The notes below the pieces were generated by a model. That model worked only from the letters and a program-made list of their open reading frames with translations, had not been told where the DNA came from and ran no database searches. This document shows, piece after piece, positions 11,301-25,400 of a DNA stretch of 64,000 nt. The number at the start of each line of letters is the position of its first letter. Positions within the stretch are counted from its first letter, which is position 1. Source of the stretch: Elysia chlorotica (Eukaryota; Mollusca; Gastropoda; Plakobranchidae); contig RQTK01001021.1 in NCBI GenBank assembly GCA_003991915.1, forward strand, positions 113,113 to 177,112, given 5' to 3'. The position numbers and the translations under genes are program-made.

Positions 11301-14300
11301 CATTGTTTGAAGAGTTGTTTGTGTTCTCTTATCTTTGTTTTGTCTATTTTGCTGTATCATATTTATCTCATATCATAGCCTTATCACCTACGTTTCATTT
11401 TAGATTGATTGGCCTGTGGTATGATAGCGTACCTGTTATACTGTGAAAACCTCATAATTCGAATTGCTTGAGAATGGATTAAAACTTTATATTAAGAGGA
11501 TCAAATTGAAGAAGAAGAATAAAACTTGAAAAATCAAAACAACTGCTTACCTTCTTTGAAATATTGCATTTACAGTAGTGTCCTTTTGTTTTCTTTTTAT
11601 GACAACCTTCTTCCAACCCCATTTCTTCTAAGTGCCTGTCTTTACTCAGCAATAGGCATTGAATGGTGCTTGAGTTTTGTAATGCTTATTGGTGGTGCCA
11701 GCTTCAATCAAACCAAATAAGTGTAAATTATTATAGCCAAAATTAAAAAAAAATAACCTACTCTCCTGTAAAATTTGGTTAATGAGAAATTTGTTTTTTA
11801 CGGCTTGTCAGTATGGTTACGGCTGTATTTTGCCCACAATGTTCTAAGACAGTTAATACATTAAACCAGTAGCAACGGTGACTCCTTTATCTCTCTGAAT
11901 GGTAAAAGCATAAAGATAGTGCATAAAAAGGTTAGTTAAAAGTAAATGATATATACATTTTGTATACAGTAGTTTAAAAGATCCAGTGAATGATTATCAC
12001 AGTTAAATTTTATTACAAACACGGATGTCCTTCAGATCCCTCACACAGTACGCGCAGAGGACTAACATAAGTAAATATACTCTCTTGTGGCTTGAAAGCC
12101 TGGTACAGATTTCTTTTTCCTGGTATAAAAGCTGGCAGTCAACCAGAATGTGACTTATGGATAATTGACAGTTGCAGGTTTGACACTGGAGGCTCTTCAC
12201 CTCTCAGTAGGAAGGCGTGAGTAAGATGAGAATGTCCAAGTCGGACTCGATCGAATACCACCTGGTCTCGTCTTCTAGCCTGATCAGACTTTGTTGTTTT
12301 TTCATGTTTCCACACTAAGGTTATTAATATGGCTGATGATCATCATTTTTTTTCTTGCATCATGTAGGTTGAGTGCAACCCTGAAACATGTACTCAGATG
12401 ACTGCAACAGAGCAATGGATTTTTCTTTGTGCCGCCCACAAAACCCCAAAAGAGGTGTGTATGCCTAGTACAAAAACATCTTTTTTTTCCCTTTATTCTA
12501 CTACCCACAAAACTGTAAAATAAAAAAACAGACATCCTTTCTCATCGATGCTTTCAAAATCATAAAGGTGTGTTTATCTAGAAAGACCTTTTTTACATTC
12601 TTGTAATACAATTTATTTCTTTATTGTCTGTTTTAAGACCCTCTATTCTTTCTGCTGTGTATTTCTCCTTTTTTACCACCTAAAATAGCATCTCCATTAT
12701 GATTAATAATTTCATTTTTTGTTAGAAGTTCCTGTTTAGTGTATATCTTAAAATCTTTTTTTTTTGTTTTTGTTTTACAGTGCCCAGCAATAGATTACAC
12801 AAGGCATACTTTGGATGGTGCTGCTTGTTTACTCAATAGTAATAAATATTTTCCAAGCAGGTAAATCAAATGCTTAGAAACAAATACAGTTTCGTTGTAA
12901 GCAAGCTCCCTCTATAGTCATGCTAAGCTTCTACCCAAAAATAAGAATTTTAACATTTATTACCTTCCTTTAACAAATAAAATTAATTTAATTGGACCCA
13001 TGAGACTGAGTTGAAATAGGCCTATATTTAAAAAAAAAAAAAAAAAAAACAACTTACAAACAAACAAGAAAATGAATGAATTTTGTTGTTTGTATGTACG
13101 TTTTCTTGTTTGATTTTTTTTTTTGTTGCTCTCAAGACCTAACAGAGACACCGGTTCTACGATGGGCGCGGTGGCCCTGGGGTAGAACATTGGCTTCCGA
13201 CTCAAAAGAAAGGTCTATGGTCCGAGCCCTGGCGATTTCACTCTCTACTGATTGGGTCGGTGTCAGTTTAATGGGATCGGCTGAGACAGGAGTCATGGTA
13301 TCCTCGCCCTATCTCGTGTGTGGCATCACATACAATTGTTAGACGTCAGTCTTGGGGCCTGTCCACAATATAACCTATATAGTGCTGATGTTGGACGTTA
13401 AACCAACTCAACTTGAAGTTTTATCAATGAGACTTCCTGTCAAATTGTTTGTGTTTTGCTGTTATTTCTATGTTAGTTCAAGTGGGTGGGTAAAGTTTCT
13501 ATTTTTTTCTTTGGCAATTACCGTCCCAACTTTTTACAACACCTTTCTCTGTCACTCATTATATTTCAGAGTAAGCATCAAGGACTCCTCTGTTGCCAAG
13601 CTGGGATCTGTTTGTAGGCGTGTATACAGGATATTTTCACATGCTTACTTTCATCACAGACCATTGTTTGACACTTATGAGGTGAGTTTAAAGCAATTTA
13701 CTCCTTTTACTACATTTTTTAAAGTTTCCACTCATGTCAAAAGGTTGGAGGCATTACTACAAAGATAGAATTATCAGCATGGCACTTGTTATTGAAATTT
13801 AACTAAATATACGCACAAGTAATCAAATGCCAATTGCTGAAATATTTGTTTAACACATTTTTGCCATTCATCTAAATGTATACCAACAAACACAATTAAA
13901 TGCCAAGTACATTTTTCCGGGCTCATGGTTGCCCGCGGAGCGGCGAATTTCTACGGCATCAACGATTTTGATAAGATCGCTTTGCGGCTGGTACCGACGC
14001 AACATTTTGCCCCGTTAATAAACGTGGATGTTAAGGAATCCATGGCTTCACGTAACCACTTGTATAAAGAAACAAAAACTATGGAAATAATGTTAGCTGC
14101 CATTACAATGAGCACTTTCAATTCAAAACGGTAATGCATGTACCGCTAAATTGGGTCTACTGTAGATATCGATAACAAATAATCCAATCAGCAGCATTTT
14201 TCATTGAATTTTACAAAGTATAACGTTAATTGTGTTTCTTGATGCGGCCCTTATGACAGTTTTGCCATTTATGGCGAAAGCAAACTTAAATTTTGCCTTA

Positions 14301-15939
14301 CAGCCACGATTTTTTTTTCAATTTTGAATAGAGAAAAAGAAAGTTAAATTGCTATAACCCGAGATGTGCGCATTAGAAAATCGGACAGGATGTAAATATT
14401 TTATCGATATACATTTCTAACTTTTAAAACTTATGAACTGTTTAATATCAGTACTCTATTGGGAAGATGCACACTTTTGATACCATATAGCTTTTTATTC
14501 GACACGGATCTCAGAGATCTGTCCATCTTAACTCTCTAACTCGCCATCATTTTCAACAATGGATAGATCAAGATCTAGAATATAGTTCTAGTTCTGAATT
14601 GAAGCTTGTGATCTTAATTGGTCAACACAACAGTTATTTTTTATGTGCTCTGATGTGATCAATTTCAATAAACTAGTAACTAATGTAAAGAACAACATAG
14701 ATCTAGAATATCGTCCCCATTTTCCAGCAATGGCGTGTGCTAATTTAGATCTAGCACTTAGGCAGAGCGATTGCCAAATCTGAGATGAAGATAGTGATAG
14801 GTTTTTGAAAGCTTCTTTGTTTTATTATTGTAATTTTCACTTGTTTAAGGGATGACAATTCCATTCATTTCATAAAAAATGGGTGCATAAGTTAATTGCA
14901 CTGATATCATAGGAGTAAATCTAAGTAATGGCAATATTTGATAGCTTTGGACATGTATGTCTATAAGTTCTAAAATTACCTGTCTGAAACGTCTAACAAC
15001 CTTGATATTGTGTTACATGCATTATCATATGAGGAATGGGATAAAAGTAAAACATTACTTCCAGGCTGACTAATATGAATAGTTGGGTAGAAGAGTGTGT
15101 TTTTTAGCATGCTTCTTAATTACTGTTTACTGCTTCAAAAAGCTTTAAAGGGCAGTGTTTGGCTTTACAAAGGAAACAATTTGTAAATCTGTTCAAGGTA
15201 TACAGCAAAGTTCAGGAGTTTGAAAAATTTTTCACTGTGATCCCTGATTTTTTTGCAAGATTCTATCAATTCTACCATCCTCTTTATAGCCAATTAAGTT
15301 TTTCTGAGCGCTCAGTGAGGCCAAGAGCCTTGCAATGTAGACTTGAAAGATACAAAAATGTGTTTCTGCCTAGAGCACTTAAACTTTTGTAAAAAAAAAA
15401 AAAAATTGTAATACAATTTTCTATTTCAGACCAATGTGTTATGCAAGCTACTATTATTCTTTAAATAATAATACTGATAATAATTATTATCATGACTATT
15501 GTTATTGTTCTTCTTCTTCTTCTTATTATTATTATTATTGATGCTGTGATGAGTATCGATATTTGTAATAACTCATGTCGTAACTGTCTATACTGTTTTG
15601 TCATGCTGCATATACGGACCATCAAATGTGCCTTTAAAGGACAAATAAAGTTATATCTTATCTTAATTATGGAGTAATTCTCATAATAATAATCTGTCAA
15701 ACCCGTATAATAAATGAGAAGGCTTTTTTCTTATAAATGAGATCTGTTGTGAAAAATTTTCATTCTTGTGGATTATGTCACCACCTAACTTATTCTGTAA
15801 AACTCTTTTCCAGAATGAAACATATCTTTGCCGCAGATTTACACAGTTTGTAACCAAGTACAACCTCATGTCAAAAGATAATCTTATCGTTCCTATTATG
15901 GAGGACCAGCAAACTTTAGAAGGAGAAAGTGAAGCCTAA
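7781..15939 (+). CDS. MOB4: MOB kinase activator-like 4 (phocein)
   Basis: Eight exons: 7781-7843, 9152-9214, 9868-9968, 10334-10376, 12368-12454, 12781-12860, 13570-13681, 15814-15939. All introns are GT–AG and phases agree throughout; total 675 nt, 224 aa, against 225 in human. MOB4 is the Mob-family subunit of the STRIPAK complex, bound to striatin and PP2A, and acts in membrane traffic and Hippo-pathway control. The protein matches the family end to end: [26 protein letters not shown], [18 protein letters not shown], and a C-terminus ending GESEA. The Mob zinc site is visible as C93-x4-C98 and H170-x4-H175. The start ATG at 7781 precedes the conserved RRNRPGTK segment. Intron 4 carries a LINE remnant and intron 6 a SINE. 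Confidence 0.96.
8339..8443. repeat. (TTA)n microsatellite
   Basis: Long TTA run with a few interruptions, inside MOB4 intron 1. Confidence 0.95.
9430..9492 (+). mobile_element. SINE 3'-body fragment
   Basis: Only the end of the family body is present: CTTGGGATCTGTCC, CAATATAGCCT and the terminal CTGGACGTTTAGTAACCAAC. It lies in MOB4 intron 2. The tRNA-like head is absent. Confidence 0.6.
11995..12262 (-). pseudogene. Degenerate LINE C-terminal fragment
   Basis: On the minus strand, two overlapping frames give pieces typical of the end of non-LTR retrotransposon polyproteins: [19 protein letters not shown], then a Cys-rich CxxC…SHILVDC segment, then a tail ending [12 protein letters not shown]. 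The pieces are joined across a frameshift, so it is a dead copy. It sits antisense in MOB4 intron 4. Assignment rests on recalled motif similarity only. Confidence 0.6.
13161..13416 (+). mobile_element. tRNA-derived SINE, near full length
   Basis: The head starts GGGCGCGGTGGCCCTGGGGT with an A-box-like segment and a degenerate B box near 13215. The body follows (GATTGGGTCGGTGTCAGT, CTGAGACAGGAGTCATGGTA, CTCGTGTGTGGCA) and ends GTTGGACGTTAAACCAACTC. It lies in MOB4 intron 6. Confidence 0.8.
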
Positions 15940-16665
15940 CCTGTTATGACTATAAAATTATAGTGTAAATATATTCAACCAGTATTTTATCCCCTTCTTA
16001 TCCATGAAAGGCGCATGTTTATCTAGGACATTTTTCAATATTTTATTGTATCTCATTTCATTACCCGCTTTTAAGTTTTATCAAGCACCACTTATTCACA
16101 TTCTAATAAAGTGGAAACAATCTCCTATAGAAACTATCACTTTTGGAGCTTTTTTTTTTTTCAAATGTTTTAACTTGCACTTTTGGCTTCAAGTATGAAA
16201 TTGAAAAATTTAAAGATCCTTCATTTAAAAAAACAAAAACAAACGGATGATGTATTGACTACAAGTGCAAAAGAGTTTATAAATGTATGTTGTTTCTCAC
16301 ATAAAAGCTAAAAGTTAAAATCTTGTCTGTAAAAAACAAATTTTAGTGCATATTTGCTCTTTCTCTGAGTTTGATACAGAAAAAGAATCTATGTTCATAA
16401 ACGCTTGCGGACTACTTAAAACCAAGAACATAGACTTTCGTTATGAAAGTGTGTTTTACACAGATCAAGAACAGTTAATTTTTTTCCATTTCCAAAAGAA
16501 TAATTCTATAGGAATTCCTGCTACAAGTTGTTTCTTAATTGTTGAATGTGTAACTGGGGTAACCACATGTACATTCTCTAAATTTGGTATAATTATCTGA
16601 GAGTTGCTCGCTCACTTGGCTATTGTATATAGAAAATAATAATCATCATTTCACTTGTAAATAAA
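15940..16665 (+). other. MOB4: Probable MOB4 3' UTR
   Basis: Non-coding sequence directly after the MOB4 stop. Two AATAAA poly(A) signals are candidates, at 16105-16110 and 16660-16665. The extent is inferred from these signals only. Confidence 0.5.
16105..16110 (+). promoter_or_regulatory. MOB4: Candidate poly(A) signal, MOB4
   Basis: AATAAA 166 bp after the MOB4 stop codon. The later AATAAA at 16660 is an alternative. Confidence 0.4.
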
Positions 16666-19373
16666 TAGCCCTATACTGTACCTAGTTTTGAATCATCATT
16701 TGTGAAAGTTATATAAAATGTATAGCATACAGTCATGTTTTTGTAAGTTAGTGTTTATTTTTTTTGTTATTATTTATTGCAATTGTAAGACCACTAACCA
16801 ATGGTATTAGATATACAAGCTAGTGATTCAAAAACAATATTTAAATATTTTTATTTGGTTGTGAAGTAGGTTTTAGGCTTTGTATGAACCTTTAATCCAA
16901 GCTTTCAGCCACACTATCAAAGGTGTTACTTTATCGTTTTTTTTAACCTTTTATCAAGAGAGTTGCATGATTGTCAAGCGAGGAAAGCTCTTGTCCAAGT
17001 CTTACCTGGGCTAGAAAAAAGAGATTGTCCAGTCGTATCAATTCAAAACTATGTGCTTCTGATTATTGAGGTGCGAATGAAAAAAAAAAATCATTCAGTT
17101 CAGGATTCAGATTTTAACCATAAAAAGACTTCCAAATATCTAAATTCGCCTCACACAAAACAAATAGCATCAAATACTGAAACAGTATACTTTTTTGTCA
17201 CGCGTTTGCCCAGTTCTTCAACCTCTTGTGTATTTTTTATGTTTGATACCAGCTGAGTAGCATCAAACCCTCAAGGCAAGGATATAATTATCACATGATT
17301 TGCAGACATTATAATCTCTTTCCTCCCAGGTCAAGGGCAGTGACAGGCAAATACTGTGTCCAAAAATCATAGTATATTTTTTTTTTTATGTTTATGAAGA
17401 TGAATATAAAGAGTTTTTTATAAGTGTTGTTTTAACTTATTCCATTTGGTTTCTTTCTCCTTTACAAATGGAAGCATGCAAGCATTCTATCATTAGTGTT
17501 TGTGTTAATTTCTGTTTCATATGAAACATTGCAATATGTAGTAAATTTTTGTTTGATAACAAATATTTTGTTTACTTCCTTTTCTGTGAATTTGTGCATT
17601 AAATAGATGGGAGCTGATTTTTCTTTCAGCCATATAAGAAGATAATGAGTTGAGAACATAGTTAAAAACTTTTCAAAACATATTGCAGGTACTTCATGGT
17701 GTTACAAAATGTTGCTTATCTGCACAGGACAAAAACTTTGCTGCGAAGCGTTGTGTAAATAACCTGTGTGGCAGCCGTAAGCTGTACTCTCCGTTCACAT
17801 CTGCGCAAATATGAAAGCCAGTTTTTTGTTTTCGACCAAATGCATTTCTAAATCTGAATGTGGTGCAGTTTTAAATGGAAAGTCGATTTTTTTTTTTTAC
17901 CCAAGACAGACATTGACAAGTCATCTAAACTACCCCTAAAAAAAAGTCTTTTGTCACGATACTCTTTCTTTTTTTTTTTTTTTAAATACACGAATATAAA
18001 TTTTAGCACCAGAGTTTTGTTGGGACGCTATATTGTTTTTTTGTGTAATAAAACTAAAGGGTGTATTTTTTTAATAACTGTTTCTCATCCCTAAGAAGAG
18101 TACGAACATAATTGTTTCTTTCCTATCAAGCTGGGGATAGAAAGATACTTCTGTGCATTACATTTACAATGACATGTAAACTATTTAAAAACTAGTACAT
18201 TTGTACCACTTTGTATTTTCAGAGTTGTCCAAAGTTTGAGAGATGACATTTCTGAATTCTCACCCGAGTAAATTTGCATCACAGAAACTGGCTGTTGAAT
18301 ACAGATTTTGCAAACAGAACTAAAAAATGAAACCTCGACAGACAATGTCCCCATTATAGAGTAGGGAAATTTTGGCTTGTAACTTGCTTCTTTATGAGAG
18401 AAAAAGAGAAAAGTTATTCAAATATTGAGATATCGGAACAATTTCAATAGTGGCATAATTAATAACATTTTCCCCCAGAATAAATTAAGCTTAAACACAG
18501 TACCGATTTCTTAAAACGATCCTGAGCCTAACTTCTCCAGAACACCACACATAAAAGGCCAAGATGAAGGCTAAGGATTCAAAATGGATAACTTAAAAAT
18601 TCTCATTACTCATGGTCATTAATAGTGGTGTGCAAGTACTATCATAATACACAACAGTAAGAAGAAATCTGCTTGTATGTAATATAAATTTCGTCTGTTT
18701 AATAGTTTTCATTAACATGACAAGAAAAACAGGTATCTTTAATATCAATCTTAACCTGATATATAGTACACTAACAATAACAGCAAACTTGTAAGTAGTA
18801 TACAAATTTTAACAGTATAGGCATATAATAATAACAAACTTAATACTGAGGCACTCATTGCCACAGCAAGTATTGCAACAAAGCACCAGTGCTATTAGAT
18901 AAACAGATGAGTTACTGCTCTGAAACTCACACGTTTGTTCCAACTGGAAGACTAGTAAAGTACATGTACAGTGAATGAATTTCAAAACAAAAAAATTCCT
19001 TGTGAAATATATTAATAAATCTCATTATTTATACCATCTTATTTAGCAATTTTCAAAGTAATTGTGTACAAATAATATGTAAGTAAAATTTACAGGTTAA
19101 AAAGACAATTCGCATAACAAAATCAAGTTTCAAACTTAATAGTTAATTCGTTCATAATAATTATCAATAGTAGATTAATTATCAAACAAGTCTTAAAACA
19201 TAAACAGAGACACATTTTTTTCTCCTGTTTAAGACATAGTTTGTAGTCATAGGCTTACTTTTTCAAGTCAAACCAGCGGCAATTTATTGTAGTATAACGT
19301 ATAATTAGAAGTATTTTGTTACATCAGCAAAAAATCTGATTAAAACTCTTGATGCAATCATTCACCATAAAGT
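16666..19373. other. Convergent intergenic region, no gene seen
   Basis: Lies between the 3' ends of MOB4 (plus) and FAHD2 (minus). AT-rich, with A/T homopolymer runs and short random open frames. The last part probably holds the FAHD2 3' UTR; the nearest minus-strand AATAAA is at 19283-19288. Confidence 0.6.
19283..19288 (-). promoter_or_regulatory. FAHD2: Candidate poly(A) signal, FAHD2
   Basis: Minus-strand AATAAA about 85 bp beyond the FAHD2 stop codon at 19374-19376. Confidence 0.45.
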
Positions 19374-22300
19374 CTATTCTATCTTGTTGGTAATGGATCC
19401 AATGCCTTCAACACCAACTTCAACCACGTCCCCTACCTGGAATAAACAAAAAAAGAACAAGAAAATGGTCAAGATCATGAACAGAATAATGCATGATACA
19501 TTATTTTGTCATTCTCCTTTTGGAGCAAGTGAAAAACGTACAATTTGGATTCTGATCTATATCGATATCAAATTCTAGGGCAACTGAGGAAAGCAAGTCT
19601 TGGAAACACAATTTGAACCTAACTGTGTCGCCACTTGTTTTGCAGGCTCTGTGCTGCCATAACGCGTACAGAACTTAAGGATTTAAAAATTGTTAATATG
19701 GTACTGTACATCGTACATGTCTGTGTTATTTTTTCTTTATTTAAAAAAGAAAAGGTAAAAATTTACTTACAAGAAGCTTATGGCACAGCAACTTAATCAT
19801 TAATGTAATTATATTGACATCAATGCATTGAATCGCCAATATGGTGTTGAACATCAAATTCACAGCAGAGAAAGCTGATGATTGATAATGGAACTAAGCC
19901 CAAAATTGATTTGGTAAAGGCTTTTTAGCTGGGGACAGAAAGCTACAAAAATGTGCATTGAATTAGCACAGTGTCATAGATTTACATGGGCATAATTTTC
20001 AAGTTCTGCAAATACTCTCCATTTTTCTCATTTGAGCATGTTGAGCCCATAAATTGAGAAGAAAATTCTCAGCCATCCGACAATGAGACGAAAGTCTAAA
20101 AATTTGGATTTTCCAGCATCTTACAAAGAAAGCTTTCAATTACGAGAGTGAAGATCATGCACAGGCTTTCTCTTTTTCATGCACAAAAAATGTATTTTAA
20201 TTTTTAAAGCGCAAATTTTACCGCACACATTGCACCGGTATGTTAGAATGCTTGGTTAATTGTAAAATCAGAAGATAAAATTAAGCCTACTTTAAGAAAC
20301 TCAATGGCCTTAACTAACAGTACAACTAACAGCATCAGGGTCCGTTTTTTATCACTATATATCTAAGCAAAAGATTAAAAAATATCAAATGCCAAAAAAC
20401 AAAACAAACTTCGTCTCTTCATGGAAACGTTCCTATGGTTATAGATTCTGAAGATCTCTATACAGAATTTTGGGTTTTAGCTCAGTTCCAGTTAAACTGT
20501 AATCCATCCGACAATGCCCACAAATTTTGTGGGTCGTAACTAGTATCAACAATTACTGCAGGGGTTCCATTAACTTTATAACATTAATGATGTTAAGATC
20601 AGAATCAACAGGAGTTTTTTTTTTGTTTCTTTTTAATAAACGTTCTTTGCTTTGAAATAGTCGAGCTGAAAGATAAAACTTTAAAGGAGAATGCATAGTA
20701 ACTTTAAAATGAAACACCAAGTCAATGAATCTTGAGATTAGCCCTCATGCAGGGGGATATTTCTACTATTGATAGAAAATGCATGAGAATCTCTACAAAG
20801 TTTTGGTATGATTAAATTTACTGTAATGCAGACCTCCTTTGTAACCACAGATTAAAAATTTAGAGAGGAAAAAAGAGAATTATTTTTGCTATAGTCCTAC
20901 AATCTTGTATGAAAATATGTAATATATATCTACAATAAAGTAAGACCATTAAATATGCACCAACAAGAAAGGAAAATGATGCAAATATTCAGTACAGATG
21001 AAACCTGTTTTTTTATAAGAAGCTATGCCCCATTAGTTTTTACTTAATGCAGTCACATGTTTTTGGTATTTGAAAAAAAAAAAAAAAAAAAAAAGTACAA
21101 GGCAAGAAATAAGAAAACTGTACCACTACAGTGAAAAATTTCATCTTATCACAATCAAAATGTCTTATCATTTGTGAAATTTTGCTTGCATCCAACTACC
21201 TCTCCAATTAAAAATATTTTGCATACACTGCATGACAATTACCATCACTAATCCACCTATAATTTATGCAAGCTCACACATGAAATATGATAAAGATCTC
21301 ATGGTTCAAGATGAGAGAAAGCATTTGTGGTTTGTTGCTTTTTTAATATGAATTTTAACCTAAAAATTATTTTGTTCTTTTTTCTATTTTCATAATGTTC
21401 GATACTATTCAGTGGGTGCAATCCATTCAAACCACAATCACTGCAATAAATTCAAATAAATTTTTTTAAAATTATTAGAATAATATATAACACAAAAATA
21501 CAAGTGAAAGAACTCACTTTCAAAAACTCTGGCGGATTTTTAAACACCCCAACTCCAGGAGGCGTTCCTGTTAATATGATATCGCCAGGTTTCAGGGTGA
21601 TAAACCTATAGAAAGAGGGAAGACAGCAGACAAAAAACATCAAGTGTTAAAATATAAAAAGAAGAAAACTTTAAAGCAGAGAACTTATTACTTTACCTTT
21701 AAAAAAATATTTTACCAAAATTCAACATAGAATTGCCCATAGGTGTGGTCACTATACTACCAGGAGCTACTGCCTCAGTTGCTTGTCATTTTTTTTCCAC
21801 AGAACTTTTTTTCAAAAAGTGGGTCCACATTGTCTTAGTAGGAGCAATTCTCAAAACTTTATTTATCTTAGTTGGCACGGCGACGAACTACCCAACTTTA
21901 AGTTCACCTGTCAGGCTGACTAGGGAACACCCATTAACGACGCCCGCCAGATCATGCATCAGTCAAAGCAGGCCCTACTGGCCACAAAATTTACATGCAC
22001 TCCCAGTATGTCAGAATTTATTAAGCAGAATTTAGCCCATTATACACTGCAATATCCTACTTAAGGTATAAATAATTTTTAAATGAAAATGTGTGGATCT
22101 GCGGTTGTTGATAAACTTGCCATCATAATAGCCTTGTTTGACTATGTTAGGTTTGTCTAACACTGACTGTAGAACTTTCGTAACTGGCCCTCTGGTTTTA
22201 TTTCTGTGCTCCTTTATATTTAGCAACTTCGTTGGTTTTTTTTTATACATACAAGAGATTTTTTTCAAACTTTCCGTTTTCTTCTATCTGAGTCTCTTCA

Positions 22301-22376
22301 TCCCCGAAAAAGATACAATTTTTATATACTGTTTCTCTTCAATAAGAAGCATAACTTCTTCCCTATTATTTTTTTT

Positions 22377-22407
<31 letters not shown>

Positions 22408-25400
22408 GGGGGGTTTAACGGCATAATCACATAATTCCTTCACCACAGTATTAAAAAACAACCATATATTTACTCAAAACCGCACAATAGACCCCTGTAA
22501 GGTAATTTTGTAAATGTTTACAAATATTTTTTAACAAAATGGAAAATAGAGGTACTTATTTTTTTTTTTAAATACTGTTAGGAACTTATCAGTCTCTGTG
22601 ATATTGAAGCTACTGATCATTTCAAAGTGATATAACTTTTTTATTTGATGAAGATCTATAAAATTTTTGTTACAACATATTGCTTTGGAATTCCCAAGTA
22701 TTTAGAGGTGAAAATGAAAAAAATTGGTGGCGCCATTAATTAGATGTAGGCAATTAAAAAGAAGTATCCCATATTAAACTAAAAAAATCACGAGGGCCTT
22801 TTAAAACCTTTCTAACTGCCTTGGTTTTTAACTTAGCATAGAGATAATTTTATTCAATTTGCGCTGAGTAGAACATGTGTTAACTACAATTTGAAGTAGA
22901 GTCAATTTTGCCATTTCAACTGTTCACAGTTATCTGCCCCTGCTTGGACAGTGAGCACAGTGGTTAACCGCCATCTGACAGCCTTATCAGTCGTTATCCG
23001 AGTCCGATGGGGATGCCCGAGGCAGATCAAAGAAAAAACTAAAGATCCAGAAATCAGGGTATATTCGTCGCCGTGTTGGATTGACTTTCAAATTTATGAA
23101 ATGATAGACTGCATCAAGCAACAAGGAAAACTAAGGAAAGAACAATGTCAAACTAAAAATGTTAGAAAGTAATTAGTAAAACAAACATTCTAGGTAACCC
23201 AGCTAAAAATAAATTTTTGGTTTAAAAGTAAACAAAAATTGTTGGCCACTATGCAATTTTTTCTTCAGATTTTTAATTTTTGAAAATTAGCTTTGCTATG
23301 TCAGTGGTAGGCAAATATTACCTTGATAGAAAGGCAATCACAGCTTCAGTTTTAAAAACCATTTCACTCGTGTTCCCATCTTGTTTAGTAACACCGTTGA
23401 CTAAAGTCCAAAGACGCAGATTATGAGGATCTAAAGACAAGGGAATAGATGCAATGTATACTTTGTCCATCAGTAATATATGCTTCGAGTAATAATGTGC
23501 AGCAGAAAATTCTTGACTCTTAAAACAGGTTTAGTAGACCAGAAACCCTTTGTTTGAGAGTATTTTGAAAACACACTATATTTATTTTGTTTGTTTGTTT
23601 GTTTGTTAGCAGTATATTTTCCCCAACTGTAAACATATTGACTAAAGGAGAGAAAATAGTACTATTTATTATTATCAATTTTTATGCACAAATTCTTTCA
23701 CTGAAACAAAACTCATTGACTCTTCCTTCTCCTCAAAAACAAGTTTTTTAAAAAGCACGGTAGAGACTGCCTTAGTCAATACATCTATTACCACTTTTTC
23801 TTTTTTTTTCTCATTATCGAATTTTTAATAGTCTAAAAAAATAATTGTGCATAAACTCAATTTTTAAATAAGCAAATGTTATCACATATTTCCCTTGAAT
23901 GTATATATAGATGCAGTGTCCTCTGAAAAAATGCTAACTTACCTTTAAGATCCTCTTTGGCCACAATGGCTGGGCCAAGTGGACAAAAGCAGTCCATGGA
24001 CTTTCCAATCAAAAACTGGCCTCCATTGCGGTGCAGCTGCCAGTCTCTAGCACTGACGTCATGGGCGACAGTGTATCCAAATACATATTTCATCGCCTCA
24101 GTTTCCTATGTAGACATGATATTAATTCTTTTCATAAAAAAATCTTTGAAAAACGTTTTGTGGACACTTTGATGTAAGAGCCCTCAAACAACACAGATAA
24201 TTTAAAAGAAAATGGAGTGATTCAGGAGGATAAGTTCAGAGATGAGGAGAAGAGCTTGCATTATAGATCTAGGAGTAGAAAGAGAAAATTGCAGAAAAGG
24301 TATCAAATAGTGGCAAAGGAAAAACATTTTTGAACAACTGTTTATTTTTCTGCAGGAAATCATGATATTGTCAAGTAAAGAATCAAATCAGAAAGAGAAA
24401 CCTAAAGTTTTAAAAAAAGGAGATCAACAACTACAAAGAAACTCACAGGGACATTCTTGGCTTCTTTTCCTACAACAATAACAAGTTCCACCTCCCAGTC
24501 CAGCTCCTGCAAATATCAAATAAATCAGTTCACAGTTAACATTTATGCAAAAACTGGAGAAAACAATAATTAATAAACTAATTTAAAAATATGTTGTTTA
24601 AAAAAACACCAGGTTTATTTATAAGTATAATCATATATTTGGAAATCTTTCTTTTCGTTTAAGTAACCTCATCCAAAAAAAATAATGGAAAAAAAAACCC
24701 TCTCTTACAAATAAAGTTCTTTTCTTGTTCATTAACTCTCCTTAATTTTGTCTCTATACATACAATATTGAAGAAATGTATTTTAAACTTTTTAAACATT
24801 TTCCATGCTGGTGTTTTGACATTATAACAGTGTAAAATTTCACCTCTGTCTCTGATGGATACTTTATGGAGTCAGATGGTCCAATGATTGCACTATTGAA
24901 CTTGCTGAAAACAACTGGCTCTTTTGGAACAGGCAGGTTTTGCTCCTCACAATGGTCACGGTAGTTCATTCCAATGCATACAATTTTTCCAGGATCTGTG
25001 ATCGGTGCCAGAAGTTTTATCTGATCTCTCTGCAGGACATTTTTACCACTCTCAACAGCCCTGAATAATAATAAATGATTTCAGCAAATTTAACGTCTTT
25101 GTAGAGTGTAAATGCAGTGTGTTTTTTAGACAATATTAAAGGAAAAAATTTCAGCTATTAAAAAACAATAATAAGTTAATTCCTGTCCATTCAAGCATGG
25201 CTTTGACAGTCCTATCATTTCAGTATGAGAGACGAATATTTTAATTACAAAACATCACAATAAGGTGCATGCTTTATGATTGAGCCAGATTTTATCCAGA
25301 AAGGTAACACATTCACAAAATTACATGAAAATCTTAGCATTTTAAAATGAGAATGGTTTGTTTAAGAAAAAAGATGCAGGTAATACTCTCATATAAAAAG

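Noticed and set aside
13919..14139. GC-richer open frames on both strands in MOB4 intron 7
   Set aside because: No similarity to a known family and no splice sites joining them to MOB4; possibly an unidentified repeat.
16346..16600. 84-codon open frame after the MOB4 stop
   Set aside because: Low-complexity, no similarity; lies in the probable MOB4 3' UTR.
22951..23172. 73-codon open frame with a tRNA-like start (GTGGTTAACC)
   Set aside because: Too degenerate to call as a SINE and no coding support; inside a FAHD2 intron.
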